Below the pieces are notes generated by a model. The model was not told the DNA's origin. It made no database searches and worked only from the letters and a program-made list of their open reading frames with translations. 64,000 bases of DNA from Oscillospiraceae bacterium (lineage in GTDB: Bacteria; Bacillota; Clostridia; Oscillospirales; Acutalibacteraceae). Shown in pieces: positions 26,997-36,387 of this stretch; the stretch's first letter is position 1; the number at the start of each line of letters is the position of its first letter. A program made the translations under genes and the position numbers. Where the stretch lies: NCBI GenBank assembly GCA_029098185.1, contig JAQXNV010000040.1:1-64000 (forward strand), given 5' to 3'.

Positions 26997-28880
26997 ATGA
27001 AAAGAGTTTTTGTCATTGCCTGTTTGGCAGCGCTGTTGGTCAGCGCCGTCAGCGGCTGCGGCAGCCAGGAAATTACTGATAGCACAGTGATGGAGAGCAC
27101 ATCGGTAAATACCGAAAGCACCGCTGCCCTCACCACCGATAACGGCGAGATGTTCACCGACCGGGACTATGAGGTCGGCTATGAAGAAAGTACCAGCGCA
27201 GCTATCCGCATGGATAAAACCGCCATTACCTCCAGCGACGACAGTGTGCAGATCGACGGTACCACAGCGACGATCACCCAGGAAGGCACTTATCTTTTGT
27301 CCGGCACGTTAACGGACGGGCGGATCATCGTCAAAGTACCCGACACAGCTAAGGTGCATCTTGTCCTGGACGGCGTGCAGATCACCAGCAAAACGTCGGC
27401 GCCGCTGACGATCCTTACCGGAGATAAAGTTTTTGTCACCCTGGCAGAGCATTCTGAAAATACCCTGGAAAACGGCGGCACTTTCGAAATAGACAGCGAG
27501 GCTAACATTGATGGTGCCGTCTTTTCCAAGCAGGACCTGACCTTTAATGGAACCGGCAGTCTGACGGTCACATCGCCATCAGGCAACGGCATCGTCTGCA
27601 AGGACGATCTCGTTTTCACCAGCGGCACATATACGATTTCCAGCGCTTCCCATGGTCTCGACGTTAACGACAGCGTCCGCATCGCAAATGCAGCGCTGAC
27701 CATTACCGCCGGTAAGGACGGCATCCACGCAGAGAACACCGATGATGCTGATCTGGGCTTTTTCTACATGGCCAGCGGTAAACTGAATATCACCGCAGAA
27801 GGCGATGGCGTCAGCAGTGAAGCCTATTTGCAGCTCGAGGGCGGCACGGTACAGGTCATCGCTGGAGGCGGCAGTGAAAACGGCGATAAAGCGTCGTCGG
27901 GCAGCTACGGGCAATTTATGGGCGGCACCCCTAAGCCGCAAGCGCCGGATGCAACGACTACGGAGACGGCGAAGAACATGGCTGCGGGAGGCGCCGAGGG
28001 AGAAACCGACACAAGCACAAACGACAGCTCCAGCATGAAAGGGCTGAAGTCTACCGGAAGATTGGTGATCTCCGGCGGTGAGGTGACGGTCAACGCAGCC
28101 GATGACGCCATCCATTCCAATAGCGATATGACGATTGACGGCGGCACGTTGACGCTTTCTACCGGCGATGACGGTATCCACAGCGACGATTCTTTGACCG
28201 TCACCGACGGCACCATCGTTATTGATGAAAGCTACGAGGGGTTAGAAGCCACCGACCTGACGATTTCCGGCGGTACGCTTACGATAAAAGCCACCGACGA
28301 CGGCCTAAATGCTGCCGGCGGAACAGATGAAAGCGGCGTCATCGGCGGTCGGGACGCAGCCTTTCCTGGCAAAGGTGGAATGAGCAGCGGCAACGGCAGT
28401 CTGACCATTACGGGCGGCAGCGTGGCCATTACAGCCGACGGCGACTGTATCGATGCCAACGGTTCTCTCACCATTACCGGCGGCGATGTCACTGTATCCG
28501 GCGCCAACCAGGGCGACACATCGATCCTGGATTTTGACACCACCGGCACCATCAGCGGCGGCACATTCCTGGGCACAGGCGCTTCCTCTATGACTCAGAA
28601 CTTCAGCGATACCTCTACCCAGGGCGTGATCTTGCTGTCTACCGGCAACCAGGCAGCAGGGACGAAGATCACCCTCACCGATGATAGCGGCAAGACCATT
28701 ATTTCCACAACGGCCCAGCGGGATTTCCCCTGCGTCATCCTCAGCGATAAAGCTATCGTCAGCGGAAAAACGTACACGTTAACGATCGGGGAAGAGGAAA
28801 CATCCATCACCATGGACAGTACGGTTTATGGCGCGGGAAACACCGGGATGATGGGCGGTGGAAAAGGAATGCGCCGATAA
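26997..28880 (+). CDS. Carbohydrate-binding (DUF4353-type) surface lipoprotein
   Basis: 627 residues. A lipoprotein signal with lipobox VSGC (Cys at about 21) is followed by a long beta-helix-like region built of repeats such as TISGGTLTIKATDDGL, SLTVTDGTIVI and MTIDGGTLTLSTGDDGIHSDDS, the pattern of the DUF4353 family called carbohydrate-binding domain-containing. Residues 290-350 form a low-complexity Gly/Thr/Ala/Met stretch. The protein ends with Gly and Met rich GMMGGGKGM. It is exposed on the cell surface. Its gene is 22 bases after DUF4956 and is the last of the operon. Ligand unknown; a polyphosphate or polysaccharide matrix role is only a guess. Confidence 0.85.
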   Translation: MKRVFVIACLAALLVSAVSGCGSQEITDSTVMESTSVNTESTAALTTDNGEMFTDRDYEVGYEESTSAAIRMDKTAITSSDDSVQIDGTTATITQEGTYLLSGTLTDGRIIVKVPDTAKVHLVLDGVQITSKTSAPLTILTGDKVFVTLAEHSENTLENGGTFEIDSEANIDGAVFSKQDLTFNGTGSLTVTSPSGNGIVCKDDLVFTSGTYTISSASHGLDVNDSVRIANAALTITAGKDGIHAENTDDADLGFFYMASGKLNITAEGDGVSSEAYLQLEGGTVQVIAGGGSENGDKASSGSYGQFMGGTPKPQAPDATTTETAKNMAAGGAEGETDTSTNDSSSMKGLKSTGRLVISGGEVTVNAADDAIHSNSDMTIDGGTLTLSTGDDGIHSDDSLTVTDGTIVIDESYEGLEATDLTISGGTLTIKATDDGLNAAGGTDESGVIGGRDAAFPGKGGMSSGNGSLTITGGSVAITADGDCIDANGSLTITGGDVTVSGANQGDTSILDFDTTGTISGGTFLGTGASSMTQNFSDTSTQGVILLSTGNQAAGTKITLTDDSGKTIISTTAQRDFPCVILSDKAIVSGKTYTLTIGEEETSITMDSTVYGAGNTGMMGGGKGMRR

Positions 28881-29027
28881 AGGGTGTGCATAATTTTATC
28901 GGTTTTATCGATACAGCAGAAAAGATGCTCCTTGATAAGCCTTTTGCTTTTTGCGGAGAGGCCCCCTGTATATTTTGCGGCTGATAGACAAATGTTTGAT
29001 CCAGCGATAATGGGCTGTAGATAGGAC

Positions 29028-29056
29028 TTGCCAGAAGCGCTAGAATATGGTAGGAT
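29028..29056 (+). promoter_or_regulatory. Candidate promoter of the yebC gene
   Basis: TTGCCA (29028-29033), 17 bases, TAGGAT (29051-29056), 31 bases before the ATG. Confidence 0.45.
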
Positions 29057-29087
29057 AGAAGCTAGAACAATCAGGGGAGGGCGAATT

Positions 29088-29822
29088 ATGTCAGGCCATT
29101 CAAAATGGAATAATATTAAACGGAAAAAAGAGAAAACAGACGGCGCCAAGGCAAAGGTCTTTACAAAGATCGGCAGAGAGCTGGCCGTTGCAGTAAAGCA
29201 GGGCGGCGGTCCCGATCCGTCGTCCAACTCCACGCTGAAGGCGCTCATCGCCAAGGCAAAGGCAGCCAATATGCCCAACGACAACATCGACCGCTGCATT
29301 AAAAAGGCTGCCGGTGAGGGTGAGGGCGACAATTACGAAAGCATCGTCTATGAAGGCTATGGCCCTTGCGGCGTGGCGGTCATCGTAGAAGCCCTGACCG
29401 ACAACCGCAACCGGACTGCCGGTGATGTGCGCCATTATTTTGATAAGTTTGGCGGCAACCTGGGCACCAACGGCTGCGTGTCCTTCATGTTCCAGAAGAA
29501 GGGCGTGCTGGTCGTCGAAAAGGAAGGCCGGGACGAGGATCAGGTTATGGAGGATAGTTTGGAAGCAGGCGCATCTGACTTCCAGGCCGACGAAGATGTT
29601 TTTGAGATCTACACTGAGCCGTCCGATTTTAATGGCGTGCTGGAGGATCTTACCGCCAAGGGCTACGACTTTGTTTCCGCCGAGGTGGAGATGGTACCGG
29701 ATACCTATACAGCCATCACCGATGAGGAAGCGGTCGTCAAGATGCAGAAGCTGCTGGATGCCCTGGATGACAATGACGATGTGCAGAACGTGTGGCACAA
29801 CTGGGAGAACGCCGACGAATAA
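29088..29822 (+). CDS. YebC/PmpR family protein (TACO1-like)
   Basis: 244 residues from an ATG with GGGGAGG 7 bases upstream; the track adds 20 residues with no site. Hallmarks are [23 protein letters not shown] at the start, [14 protein letters not shown] near 64, and [27 protein letters not shown] near 90. Members were first called transcription regulators, but YebC is now known to help ribosomes at difficult sequences. It has its own promoter and terminator. Confidence 0.95.
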   Translation: MSGHSKWNNIKRKKEKTDGAKAKVFTKIGRELAVAVKQGGGPDPSSNSTLKALIAKAKAANMPNDNIDRCIKKAAGEGEGDNYESIVYEGYGPCGVAVIVEALTDNRNRTAGDVRHYFDKFGGNLGTNGCVSFMFQKKGVLVVEKEGRDEDQVMEDSLEAGASDFQADEDVFEIYTEPSDFNGVLEDLTAKGYDFVSAEVEMVPDTYTAITDEEAVVKMQKLLDALDDNDDVQNVWHNWENADE

Positions 29823-29846
29823 GAGGCGTGCGCAAGCGTAGCGATA

Positions 29847-29883
29847 AAAAACCACCTTTCCAAAACGGGAAGGTGGTTTTTGC
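29847..29883 (+). terminator. Terminator of yebC
   Basis: AAAAAACCACCTTTCC and GGAAGGTGGTTTTTG form a strong stem with a T run 25 bases after the stop codon. Confidence 0.9.
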
Positions 29884-29975
29884 GTAGGCGCTTTAGGTTT
29901 CCGGAATCCTGTCGCCGGCAGTAAAGACGTAGGCGCAGGCGAAAAGGCCTATAGAAAGAACGGAGGGAAAAGAAA

Positions 29976-30863
29976 ATGCGGGTATTACTGATCTATTATA
30001 CCGGGACGTATCACACGAGGTATCTCACAGAGCAGGTAAAGGCACGGTTTGTGGCAAAGGGCTGTTTGGTGGATACTCTTGAGATCACCTGTGATGCTGC
30101 CCCTGTAAAAACAGACGGTTACGACCTCATCGGGTTTTCCTACCCCATTTATGGGTTCAATTCGCCCCGGCCCTTCAATCGTTATGTAAAAACATTGACG
30201 TTTCACAAAGGGCAGCGGTATTTTATTTACAAAAACAGCGGGGAAGTCCTCGCCATAAACAATGCCTCCAGCCGGTGGCTGATCCGCTATCTGCATCGCT
30301 TTGCCATGGAACTGCAGGGAGAGTATCATTTTGTCATGCCTTACAATATTCACTTTCCCTATGCGCGGGACTTTGTCCGACAGATCCTGCACTACGACCA
30401 AAAGCTCCTGGATATTTTATTCTATGATCTCGCGCACGGCACAGGAAAAGCCATTCCCAGCCGCTGGTATTACGATCTGGCCGCCTTTTTTGTGTCCATC
30501 CAGAAGATCGGCGGCGATCTGAATTCCTTTTTCTACCGGGTGGATGAGACAAAATGCACCCACTGCGGCAAATGCGTCCGGGACTGCCCGGAGCGGAACA
30601 TCTACGAGAAAAACGACCGCCTGCGCTTTCACCATCACTGTGATATGTGTATGCGCTGTTCGTTTCACTGTCCGCAAAACGCCATCCACATCGGCTTTCT
30701 GGAACCCTGGAAAGTCAACGGCGCTTATCCTTTCCGAGAGCTGGAAGCGGATCAAAGTCCCCTGACACCGTATATCACCAAGGACAGTAAGGGCTTTTAC
30801 AAATGCTTTATCGCCTATTTTGAGCAGATCGACCGGGAGCATAAACGGTTGTTTCGAGAATAG
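29976..30863 (+). CDS. EFR1-family ferredoxin/flavodoxin-like protein
   Basis: 295 residues. The N-terminal half resembles a flavodoxin (LLIYYTGTYHTRYL at the start, an FMN phosphate loop of the T-G-T type, and GFSYPIYGFNSPRPF). The C-terminal third has two 4Fe-4S motifs: CTHCGKCVRDCP and CDMCMRCSFHCP, at about residues 193-232. It probably passes electrons between a flavin and iron-sulfur centre. The family name EFR1 is recognised but no defined partner is known. It has GGAGGG upstream and stands alone, convergent with the ACP operon. Confidence 0.85.
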   Translation: MRVLLIYYTGTYHTRYLTEQVKARFVAKGCLVDTLEITCDAAPVKTDGYDLIGFSYPIYGFNSPRPFNRYVKTLTFHKGQRYFIYKNSGEVLAINNASSRWLIRYLHRFAMELQGEYHFVMPYNIHFPYARDFVRQILHYDQKLLDILFYDLAHGTGKAIPSRWYYDLAAFFVSIQKIGGDLNSFFYRVDETKCTHCGKCVRDCPERNIYEKNDRLRFHHHCDMCMRCSFHCPQNAIHIGFLEPWKVNGAYPFRELEADQSPLTPYITKDSKGFYKCFIAYFEQIDREHKRLFRE

Positions 30864-30934
30864 CGATCCTCTCTTTTGATAGCGGAGGGAATGAGGGAAT
30901 AAAGGATCATTTCATCGCTTTTCTCCACTAAACA

Positions 30935-30962
30935 AAAAGCCATCCCCAGCGGGATGGCTTTT
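30935..30962. terminator. Bidirectional terminator between EFR1 gene and ACP operon
   Basis: AAAAGCCATCCC CAGC GGGATGGCTTTT is a perfect symmetrical hairpin between convergent genes. Confidence 0.9.
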
Positions 30963-30973
30963 GCGCTTTTCGG

Positions 30974-31219
30974 TTATCTTTTTGCCCGGGCGGCAACGAT
31001 GTTTGCCATTTCTCCCACGTTTTTCATGGAGGAGATCTCGCCCATCTTGAACTTCATGCCAAACTCTTTCTCTACAGCAGAGATCAGCGTGATGTGCTCC
31101 AGGCTGTCCCAATCCTCGATGTCGTCAGCCGTCGTATTTGGCGTCACACGAATGGTGTCATCGTCAAATACATCGCGGAATACCTTGTTCAGTCGCGTAA
31201 AAATTTCATTGGTTGTCAT
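30974..31219 (-). CDS. Acyl carrier protein of an acylation operon
   Basis: 81 residues from the ATG at 31219 with AAGGAG upstream; the track adds 17 residues. One carrier domain with WDSLEHITLI, where Ser39 is the phosphopantetheine site. It is not in a fatty acid synthesis operon. It is the last gene of MBOAT - DHHW - FkbH-like HAD - ACP, so the acyl group it carries is probably the one that MBOAT moves to a surface polymer. This parallels DltC beside DltB. Confidence 0.9.
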   Translation of the reverse strand: MTTNEIFTRLNKVFRDVFDDDTIRVTPNTTADDIEDWDSLEHITLISAVEKEFGMKFKMGEISSMKNVGEMANIVAARAKR

Positions 31220-31232
31220 ACTTGTCCACTCC

Positions 31233-33011
31233 TTAGTCGTTGATCTGGATATAACGGTTTTGATTTTCATAGCCGGCTACCGGCAGCTCCCACACCGTGT
31301 TGCCCGCTTCGTCCTCGCTGACTTTTGTAAAGCCAAAGGTGCCGTACAGCGTTTTCACCATGCCGTTCTTCTTTGTGGGATAATAGTAGCCCCGGATGGT
31401 CTCGATCTGTGCTTCCCGACACCGCTGCACCAGCTTGTCCAGCATGGCCTGCTCCATGTCCCGCTTCAGGACGCGGCAGCTCATGAGCCACAAATCTATG
31501 TGGAGCGTTTTGCCGTCCTTTTTGCCGATGACTACCGATACCACGCCGTTGTCGCCAAATTTGTCCACCAGCTTGCCGTACAGCCGGATGTAGTCGGGAC
31601 TGTGCCATACTGCTTCCATCTCAGCCGGGGTGTACCGCCGGGTGGTGAGATTAAACTGGTTGCTCTTGTTGGTGAGCTGGGTGATGCGGGCAAGATAAAC
31701 GGGGATGAAATCCTCAATGGTCGCCACCATCTGGAGGCTCTTTAAATAGTCGCCGTAGTCGGCAAAGGTGGCCTGAGCGGCACTGCGCAGAGCGTTTTCC
31801 TTATACATCTCGTTGCGCTTGAGATCATCCTCACTAAAGCTGGTCACCTCAAAGAAGCCGCTCCGGTCTAATGTGGTGATGTAGTTCTCCACACCCTCCA
31901 TAGGCGGCGTCTGCACATCGGGAAGCTGGGATGACACAATGGCCCGTTCTGCTGGGTTGTCGTCTACAAAGACGATGGAATCCGGCAGGATATTCAGTTC
32001 TGCTGCGGTCTCGGCGATGTTCCGGTCCTTATTTTCCCAGTTGGCCTTGATGACGAGGAAATCATCAGGCCGCAGAACGCCCTCGGGATGATTGAGGCCG
32101 TCGATAGCGTTTTCGTGGTCGTTTTTGGAGCAGACCGTCAGCAGGATGCCCAGAGATTTCAGCTTTTTCAAATACTGCTGGAACTCGTAATAGGACTGGG
32201 ACACGCCGGTCTCCTGACCGATCTCGATACCATCCACGCCGTCATCGCCGACAACGCCGCCCCACAGCGTGTTGTCCAGATCCAGGGCCAGAGCTTTCTT
32301 GTTCTTGCCGAAAATGGATTTGATGATGTTGGACAACGAAAAGGCGAAGCTGGGGATGGCGTCAAGGCACAGAGCGTACTTATACATATTCCAGAAAAGG
32401 GGATTGGACCACGCCTTGAGACCGTAGTCGGCAGAGAGATAATCGATGTCGTGAATGTGGAAGTTATCGGTTTTGGCGGCATAATCGTAGAAGCCATCGT
32501 TTAAGCGGTGGATGAAGTTGGTCACGCCACGATAGTCACAGCAGTCCCGGTTACCCATGAGCCGGTAAAAGGGCAGCTCAAAATTGTTCTGGATGATGGG
32601 ACAGTGGAATTTTTCCCGCAGAGACTGCCAGATAGCTTCAAACCGGCGCAGCTCCGACTGGAGCTTTTCCTCCACCATTTCTTTGGTGTCGGTCATCTCC
32701 GGCAGGACACGGATGTTTCGGTTGGTGGTGTGCAGGAAGATCACATCGGGCTGAAATTCCAGCAGTTCCTGGGGTGGGAACATGGCGTCCTGCTCGTATT
32801 GGGCATACTCGGATTCATAAAATTCCGGCTCGATCTTCTGGTCCAGCAAAAACAGCTCCAGCACTTTCACGATGTCGCTGGTGGTAGAGCCGCCCAGCAC
32901 GGCGATCTTTTTGTGGATGCGGGAACTGCCGTCGCTGAGGAGGGCTTTGCGCAAAGACTTGCGCTTTTTTAAGATGTAAGCGCTGTCAAAGGGGTAAGTC
33001 AGTTCTTTCAT
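31233..33011 (-). CDS. FkbH-like protein: HAD-IIIC domain plus GNAT domain
   Basis: 592 residues from the ATG at 33011 (AAGGAAGG upstream; track start is 15 residues longer). Residues 25-190 form a Rossmann-like, SGNH-related region (KKIAVLGGSTTSDIV, VIFLHTTNR). The HAD-IIIC domain at about 225-360 has ALDLDNTLWGGVVGDDG with the nucleophile Asp and FVDDNPAERA near 345. The C-terminal 150 residues resemble a GNAT acetyltransferase. FkbH and OzmB-type proteins take 1,3-bisphosphoglycerate and load glyceryl onto an ACP Ser. The ACP gene is 14 bases downstream, which supports that this protein loads it. Glycerate is the best guess, but other acyl groups are possible. Confidence 0.88.
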   Translation of the reverse strand: MKELTYPFDSAYILKKRKSLRKALLSDGSSRIHKKIAVLGGSTTSDIVKVLELFLLDQKIEPEFYESEYAQYEQDAMFPPQELLEFQPDVIFLHTTNRNIRVLPEMTDTKEMVEEKLQSELRRFEAIWQSLREKFHCPIIQNNFELPFYRLMGNRDCCDYRGVTNFIHRLNDGFYDYAAKTDNFHIHDIDYLSADYGLKAWSNPLFWNMYKYALCLDAIPSFAFSLSNIIKSIFGKNKKALALDLDNTLWGGVVGDDGVDGIEIGQETGVSQSYYEFQQYLKKLKSLGILLTVCSKNDHENAIDGLNHPEGVLRPDDFLVIKANWENKDRNIAETAAELNILPDSIVFVDDNPAERAIVSSQLPDVQTPPMEGVENYITTLDRSGFFEVTSFSEDDLKRNEMYKENALRSAAQATFADYGDYLKSLQMVATIEDFIPVYLARITQLTNKSNQFNLTTRRYTPAEMEAVWHSPDYIRLYGKLVDKFGDNGVVSVVIGKKDGKTLHIDLWLMSCRVLKRDMEQAMLDKLVQRCREAQIETIRGYYYPTKKNGMVKTLYGTFGFTKVSEDEAGNTVWELPVAGYENQNRYIQIND

Positions 33012-33039
33012 ACTTGTTCCTTCCTTTGGATCACACCGG

Positions 33040-34443
33040 TCAGTCGGTGGCGTCATCGGTGATGGCTTCGCCGCTGTTCTGGGTGATTAAATTGTCGATA
33101 TTTTTGGCGTTTTCGCCAACGGCGGAATAGGACGCCATGGTAAACAGTACGTCGGTGATGTCCATACGGTCGATAAAGTCTACTAAATTGCACTCAAAGT
33201 AGCGCATATCAATGACATAGATCTCTGCAAAAGAGCTGGTGTAGAAGGGAATCTCCGCATTGCCGTAGCTGTCCTTGATGACCAGCAGTTTGCGGCCGTT
33301 GTTCACATTGGTCTTGATCTTGGCGCATTGCTCGTCGCCGCCCAAAAAGCGCAGATAGGAGTTGGTCGTGTCAACCTCTACCAGCAGTTCCCCCTTTTCC
33401 TGGAAGTGGAAACCGGTGTCATAATAATAGGTGGAATAGCTGGCCTTTGGCTCGTAATAGGTGAAGGTCTCCGGGTCGTTAAGGAGCCGGGAATCACTGG
33501 AGAAGGCGTACAGCGTGCCCACAAAGCCTTCTGTTTCCTTTTTGGTGTAGTCCTTGTCCAGGTCGGCAAAGGGTACTCCGGCGGCCTCAGCGAAGGTCCG
33601 GGCGGCATAGTATGCGCCCAATGGCTGCCAGTGGTGGTCGGTGCGGCAGTAGATGTCCTCCTCGGTGTGCTTCTGCATAGCGCTGAGGCAATCGACAGAG
33701 GTGATGCCATCCTTTAACCGGCCGGCGATAGACGCAAAGCAGTCAGCCTGGCTGGAATTATACTGGGAGAAGTTGGACGGCGTGTAGAATTCGCTGGCCA
33801 TCGGCGCGATCATGGAGTAGATCTTCACCTTGCTGTCCACCTTGTCCCGCAGCTTGTTGAGGGCATTGACGTAGTTGTTGCCGGTGCCGCCGCCAAACAG
33901 TTCCAGTCCACGCCAGTGGCCGTCCAGGTTGACGATGAGCATCCCGTTTTCCGGGCTGATCTCGCCGTCGGCCGTCTCCTTGGTAAAGTCGGTCTGATCC
34001 GGTTCCTGTTCGGCAATAGTTACAGAGGAAGTTTGTTCCGAAGAAACAGCGTCGCCCTCACTGGAGATAGGATCGTTGTTGACCGTCTTGACGGGCGTAC
34101 CGATGATAACGGCCTGGTTGTTGGACTGGATGCCGAACAGTCCCTTGAGATTATTGCTCATATTTTTAAAGTTATCCCGATAGGGGACCGTATCGTCGTA
34201 AAACGTAGCGATGTCAGCGGTAAACTCACCGGAAAAATAGGTCTGGAACGAAAAGGCAGGGAATTTTGCCAGCTCCCGCTTTTCGATGTCCGACTTTGTG
34301 GAGCGGGGGAACACGATGAGGAAAATGGCGATGCCGAAGAACAACAGCAATAAGATGCCCACGCCGACAAGGGAGGCACGGTATTCGACAAGGCGGCGAG
34401 AGGGCCGTTTTTGGTTGGAGTTTTGGGGATGGTTGTTTGTCAT
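33040..34443 (-). CDS. DHHW-family membrane-anchored protein (DltD/AlgX-like)
   Basis: 467 residues. A short basic cytosolic part is followed by one helix (about 25-48, VGVGILLLLFFGIAIFLIVF) and an extracellular SGNH-like domain. The signature CRTDHHWQPLGAYYAA near residue 267 contains the DHHW motif, and YDDTVPYRDNFK near 85 is the other conserved block. The extracytoplasmic partner of an MBOAT, such proteins are thought to accept or transfer acyl groups to cell-wall or exported polysaccharides. Its gene lies between MBOAT and FkbH-like genes, with 28-base gaps on both sides. Confidence 0.87.
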   Translation of the reverse strand: MTNNHPQNSNQKRPSRRLVEYRASLVGVGILLLLFFGIAIFLIVFPRSTKSDIEKRELAKFPAFSFQTYFSGEFTADIATFYDDTVPYRDNFKNMSNNLKGLFGIQSNNQAVIIGTPVKTVNNDPISSEGDAVSSEQTSSVTIAEQEPDQTDFTKETADGEISPENGMLIVNLDGHWRGLELFGGGTGNNYVNALNKLRDKVDSKVKIYSMIAPMASEFYTPSNFSQYNSSQADCFASIAGRLKDGITSVDCLSAMQKHTEEDIYCRTDHHWQPLGAYYAARTFAEAAGVPFADLDKDYTKKETEGFVGTLYAFSSDSRLLNDPETFTYYEPKASYSTYYYDTGFHFQEKGELLVEVDTTNSYLRFLGGDEQCAKIKTNVNNGRKLLVIKDSYGNAEIPFYTSSFAEIYVIDMRYFECNLVDFIDRMDITDVLFTMASYSAVGENAKNIDNLITQNSGEAITDDATD

Positions 34444-34471
34444 AGCACAGTCCTTTCAAAAGGGGAGGTTG

Positions 34472-35893
34472 TCAGAACCGCCAATAGAGGAAGGGGTTGT
34501 TGGTGTTGTCCACCAGCATGACGCTGACGGCGATGAGCAGTGCGGCGCAGCAGACCACCGAGCCGATGCGGCCGATGGTGTAGATGGTGTTGGAGCGGGC
34601 TTCCAGCAGATGCTTTTTGATCCATGGCAGGATGGGGAAGCAGGCGATAACGGCGATGGCGATGAGGAAGCAGTTGTTGGTAAAGGACAGCCAGGTCAGG
34701 TTGTCCACCAGGCCGCTGCCGTTTGTCAGCATACTGATGCCGGAGATGTTGAGGAAGAATTGGCCAAGCTGCCCCAGATCCTCGAAATAGAAGATGCCAA
34801 AGCCGATGATGATGACCAGCTTACTGTAGATATGTTTCCACCAGAGGGGCCATTTTTTGATGCGTTTTTTGCCCAGCTTCTGCTCAAAGAAGATGAACAG
34901 GCCGAAGTATAATCCCCAGAAGATAAAGTTCCAGGAAGCGCCGTGCCACATACCGGTGCAGAACCAGACGAGGAATAGGCTGACGTACTTGCGGTTTTTG
35001 CCGAAGATGGGCACATATAATAGGTAATCCCGGAAGAAAGAGCCGAGAGAGATGTGCCAGCGCTGCCAGAATTCGGAGATGGTCTTGCACATAAAGGGAT
35101 GGCGGAAGTTCTCGTCGAAGTGAAAGCCGAACATTCTGCCCAGACCGATAGCAATATCGGAGTAGCCGCTAAAGTCGAAATAGACGTACATGGAATAAAG
35201 GATGACCGTGTACCAGGTGCCGAGAGTAGATAGCCCGGCGATGTCCTGACCGAAGAAGGTATCGACGATGGCGTAGAGACTGTTGGCCAGCAGGACTTTT
35301 TTGGCAAGGCCCACAATGACCCGCAGGGCGCCGTCGCACAGATCCACAATAGAGACATGGCGGTTAGAGATCTCATTTGCCACCACGCTGTAGCGGACGA
35401 TCGGTCCGGCAATGAGCTGGGGAAAGAGGGAGAGGTAGAGCAGGAACTTGGAAAAATCCTTTTGGGGCTCGACGGTTTCCCAGTAGCAGTCCAGCACATA
35501 GGAGATGGCCTGGAAGGTAAAGAAGCTGATACCCAGGGGCAGACGGATCTGGGGCACCGGTACCGAAAGGCCGGTGATGCCGTTAAAGGTCTCAACGAAG
35601 AAGCCGGTGTATTTAAAGGTGAGGAGCAGGGCAATATCAATACAGATGCCCAGTGCCACAAAGAGCTTTGCTTTGGATCTTCCCCGATATTGGCCGATCA
35701 TCCTGCCGATGAACCAGTTAAAGGCGGCGCTGAAAACGAGCAAAAGGATCCAAAGGGGTTCGCCCCAGGCGTAGAAAATCAAAGAAAAAACAATGAGGAC
35801 TTTATTTTTCGTTTCCACCTTCTTGGCGATGAAGTAAAACAGCAGACAGAGAGGGAGAAAGAAAAACAGAAAAAATAGATCGGCAAAAACCAT
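34472..35893 (-). CDS. MBOAT-family O-acyltransferase (DltB/AlgI-like)
   Basis: 473 residues from the ATG at 35893 (AAGGAG upstream), which makes VFADLFFLFFFLPLCLLFYFI the first helix; the track's extra 44 residues are not membrane protein. About ten helices are visible. The conserved motifs are PLGISFFTFQAISYV near 107 and the catalytic His in GMWHGASWNFIFWG near 325. MBOAT proteins move an acyl group across the membrane to an extracellular polymer hydroxyl. This is the first gene of a four-gene operon with DHHW, FkbH-like and ACP. Confidence 0.93.
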   Translation of the reverse strand: MVFADLFFLFFFLPLCLLFYFIAKKVETKNKVLIVFSLIFYAWGEPLWILLLVFSAAFNWFIGRMIGQYRGRSKAKLFVALGICIDIALLLTFKYTGFFVETFNGITGLSVPVPQIRLPLGISFFTFQAISYVLDCYWETVEPQKDFSKFLLYLSLFPQLIAGPIVRYSVVANEISNRHVSIVDLCDGALRVIVGLAKKVLLANSLYAIVDTFFGQDIAGLSTLGTWYTVILYSMYVYFDFSGYSDIAIGLGRMFGFHFDENFRHPFMCKTISEFWQRWHISLGSFFRDYLLYVPIFGKNRKYVSLFLVWFCTGMWHGASWNFIFWGLYFGLFIFFEQKLGKKRIKKWPLWWKHIYSKLVIIIGFGIFYFEDLGQLGQFFLNISGISMLTNGSGLVDNLTWLSFTNNCFLIAIAVIACFPILPWIKKHLLEARSNTIYTIGRIGSVVCCAALLIAVSVMLVDNTNNPFLYWRF

Positions 35894-36299
35894 GGGCGAA
35901 ACTCCTTCACTTGATGTGGTGCCGGTTCGGGATGGTTTCCAGAAAACGGCATAATCTTTTATTAGTATAGCATATTGGTAGTTTATTTGGAAAGTGGTTT
36001 CTGGAATTTTCATTGGACGAGCCATGAGAAAAATCGGTGAAAAATGGATTGAAATCTAGTGATTTTGAACGGTTTACCAGAGTGTGGTCAGGAGAGGATC
36101 TGTTTTCCCAGCCCTTTTTGTCAGGATGTCAAAAAAACGGGGATATTGAACAGAAGAGGGTAAGTCCCTTTCCCGCAAAGCGTTCTGTTCCCCCAAAAGG
36201 GAAGCTGAGAATAGATCGGACACGACGCTTTTCCTTTATATCATCGATGGATAATCTCAAAAAGGATCTATGCGCCATAGACACGGCCTTTGGGATGGG

Positions 36300-36329
36300 T
36301 AGACAAATCACCCCAAATTGTGGTATACT
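36300..36329 (+). promoter_or_regulatory. Candidate promoter upstream of the vanY-gltX-glnS unit
   Basis: TAGACA (36300-36305), 18 bases, TATACT (36324-36329), giving a leader of about 195 bases that begins with a GC-rich hairpin. Confidence 0.45.
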
Positions 36330-36341
36330 GACACAGAAGAA

Positions 36342-36387
36342 CGGGGGATGGCACGGCGTGGCCGCTCCCGGCCAGCATCCGTCCCCG
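36342..36387 (+). other. GC-rich stem-loop in the leader of the vanY-like gene
   Basis: CGGGG pairs with CCCCG, GATG with CATC after a small bulge, and an inner TGGCC/GGCCA closes a 6-base loop. It is far more GC-rich than the bases around it. No T run follows, so it is not a terminator. It could be a structured leader or a small RNA. No known class matched by eye. Confidence 0.4.
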
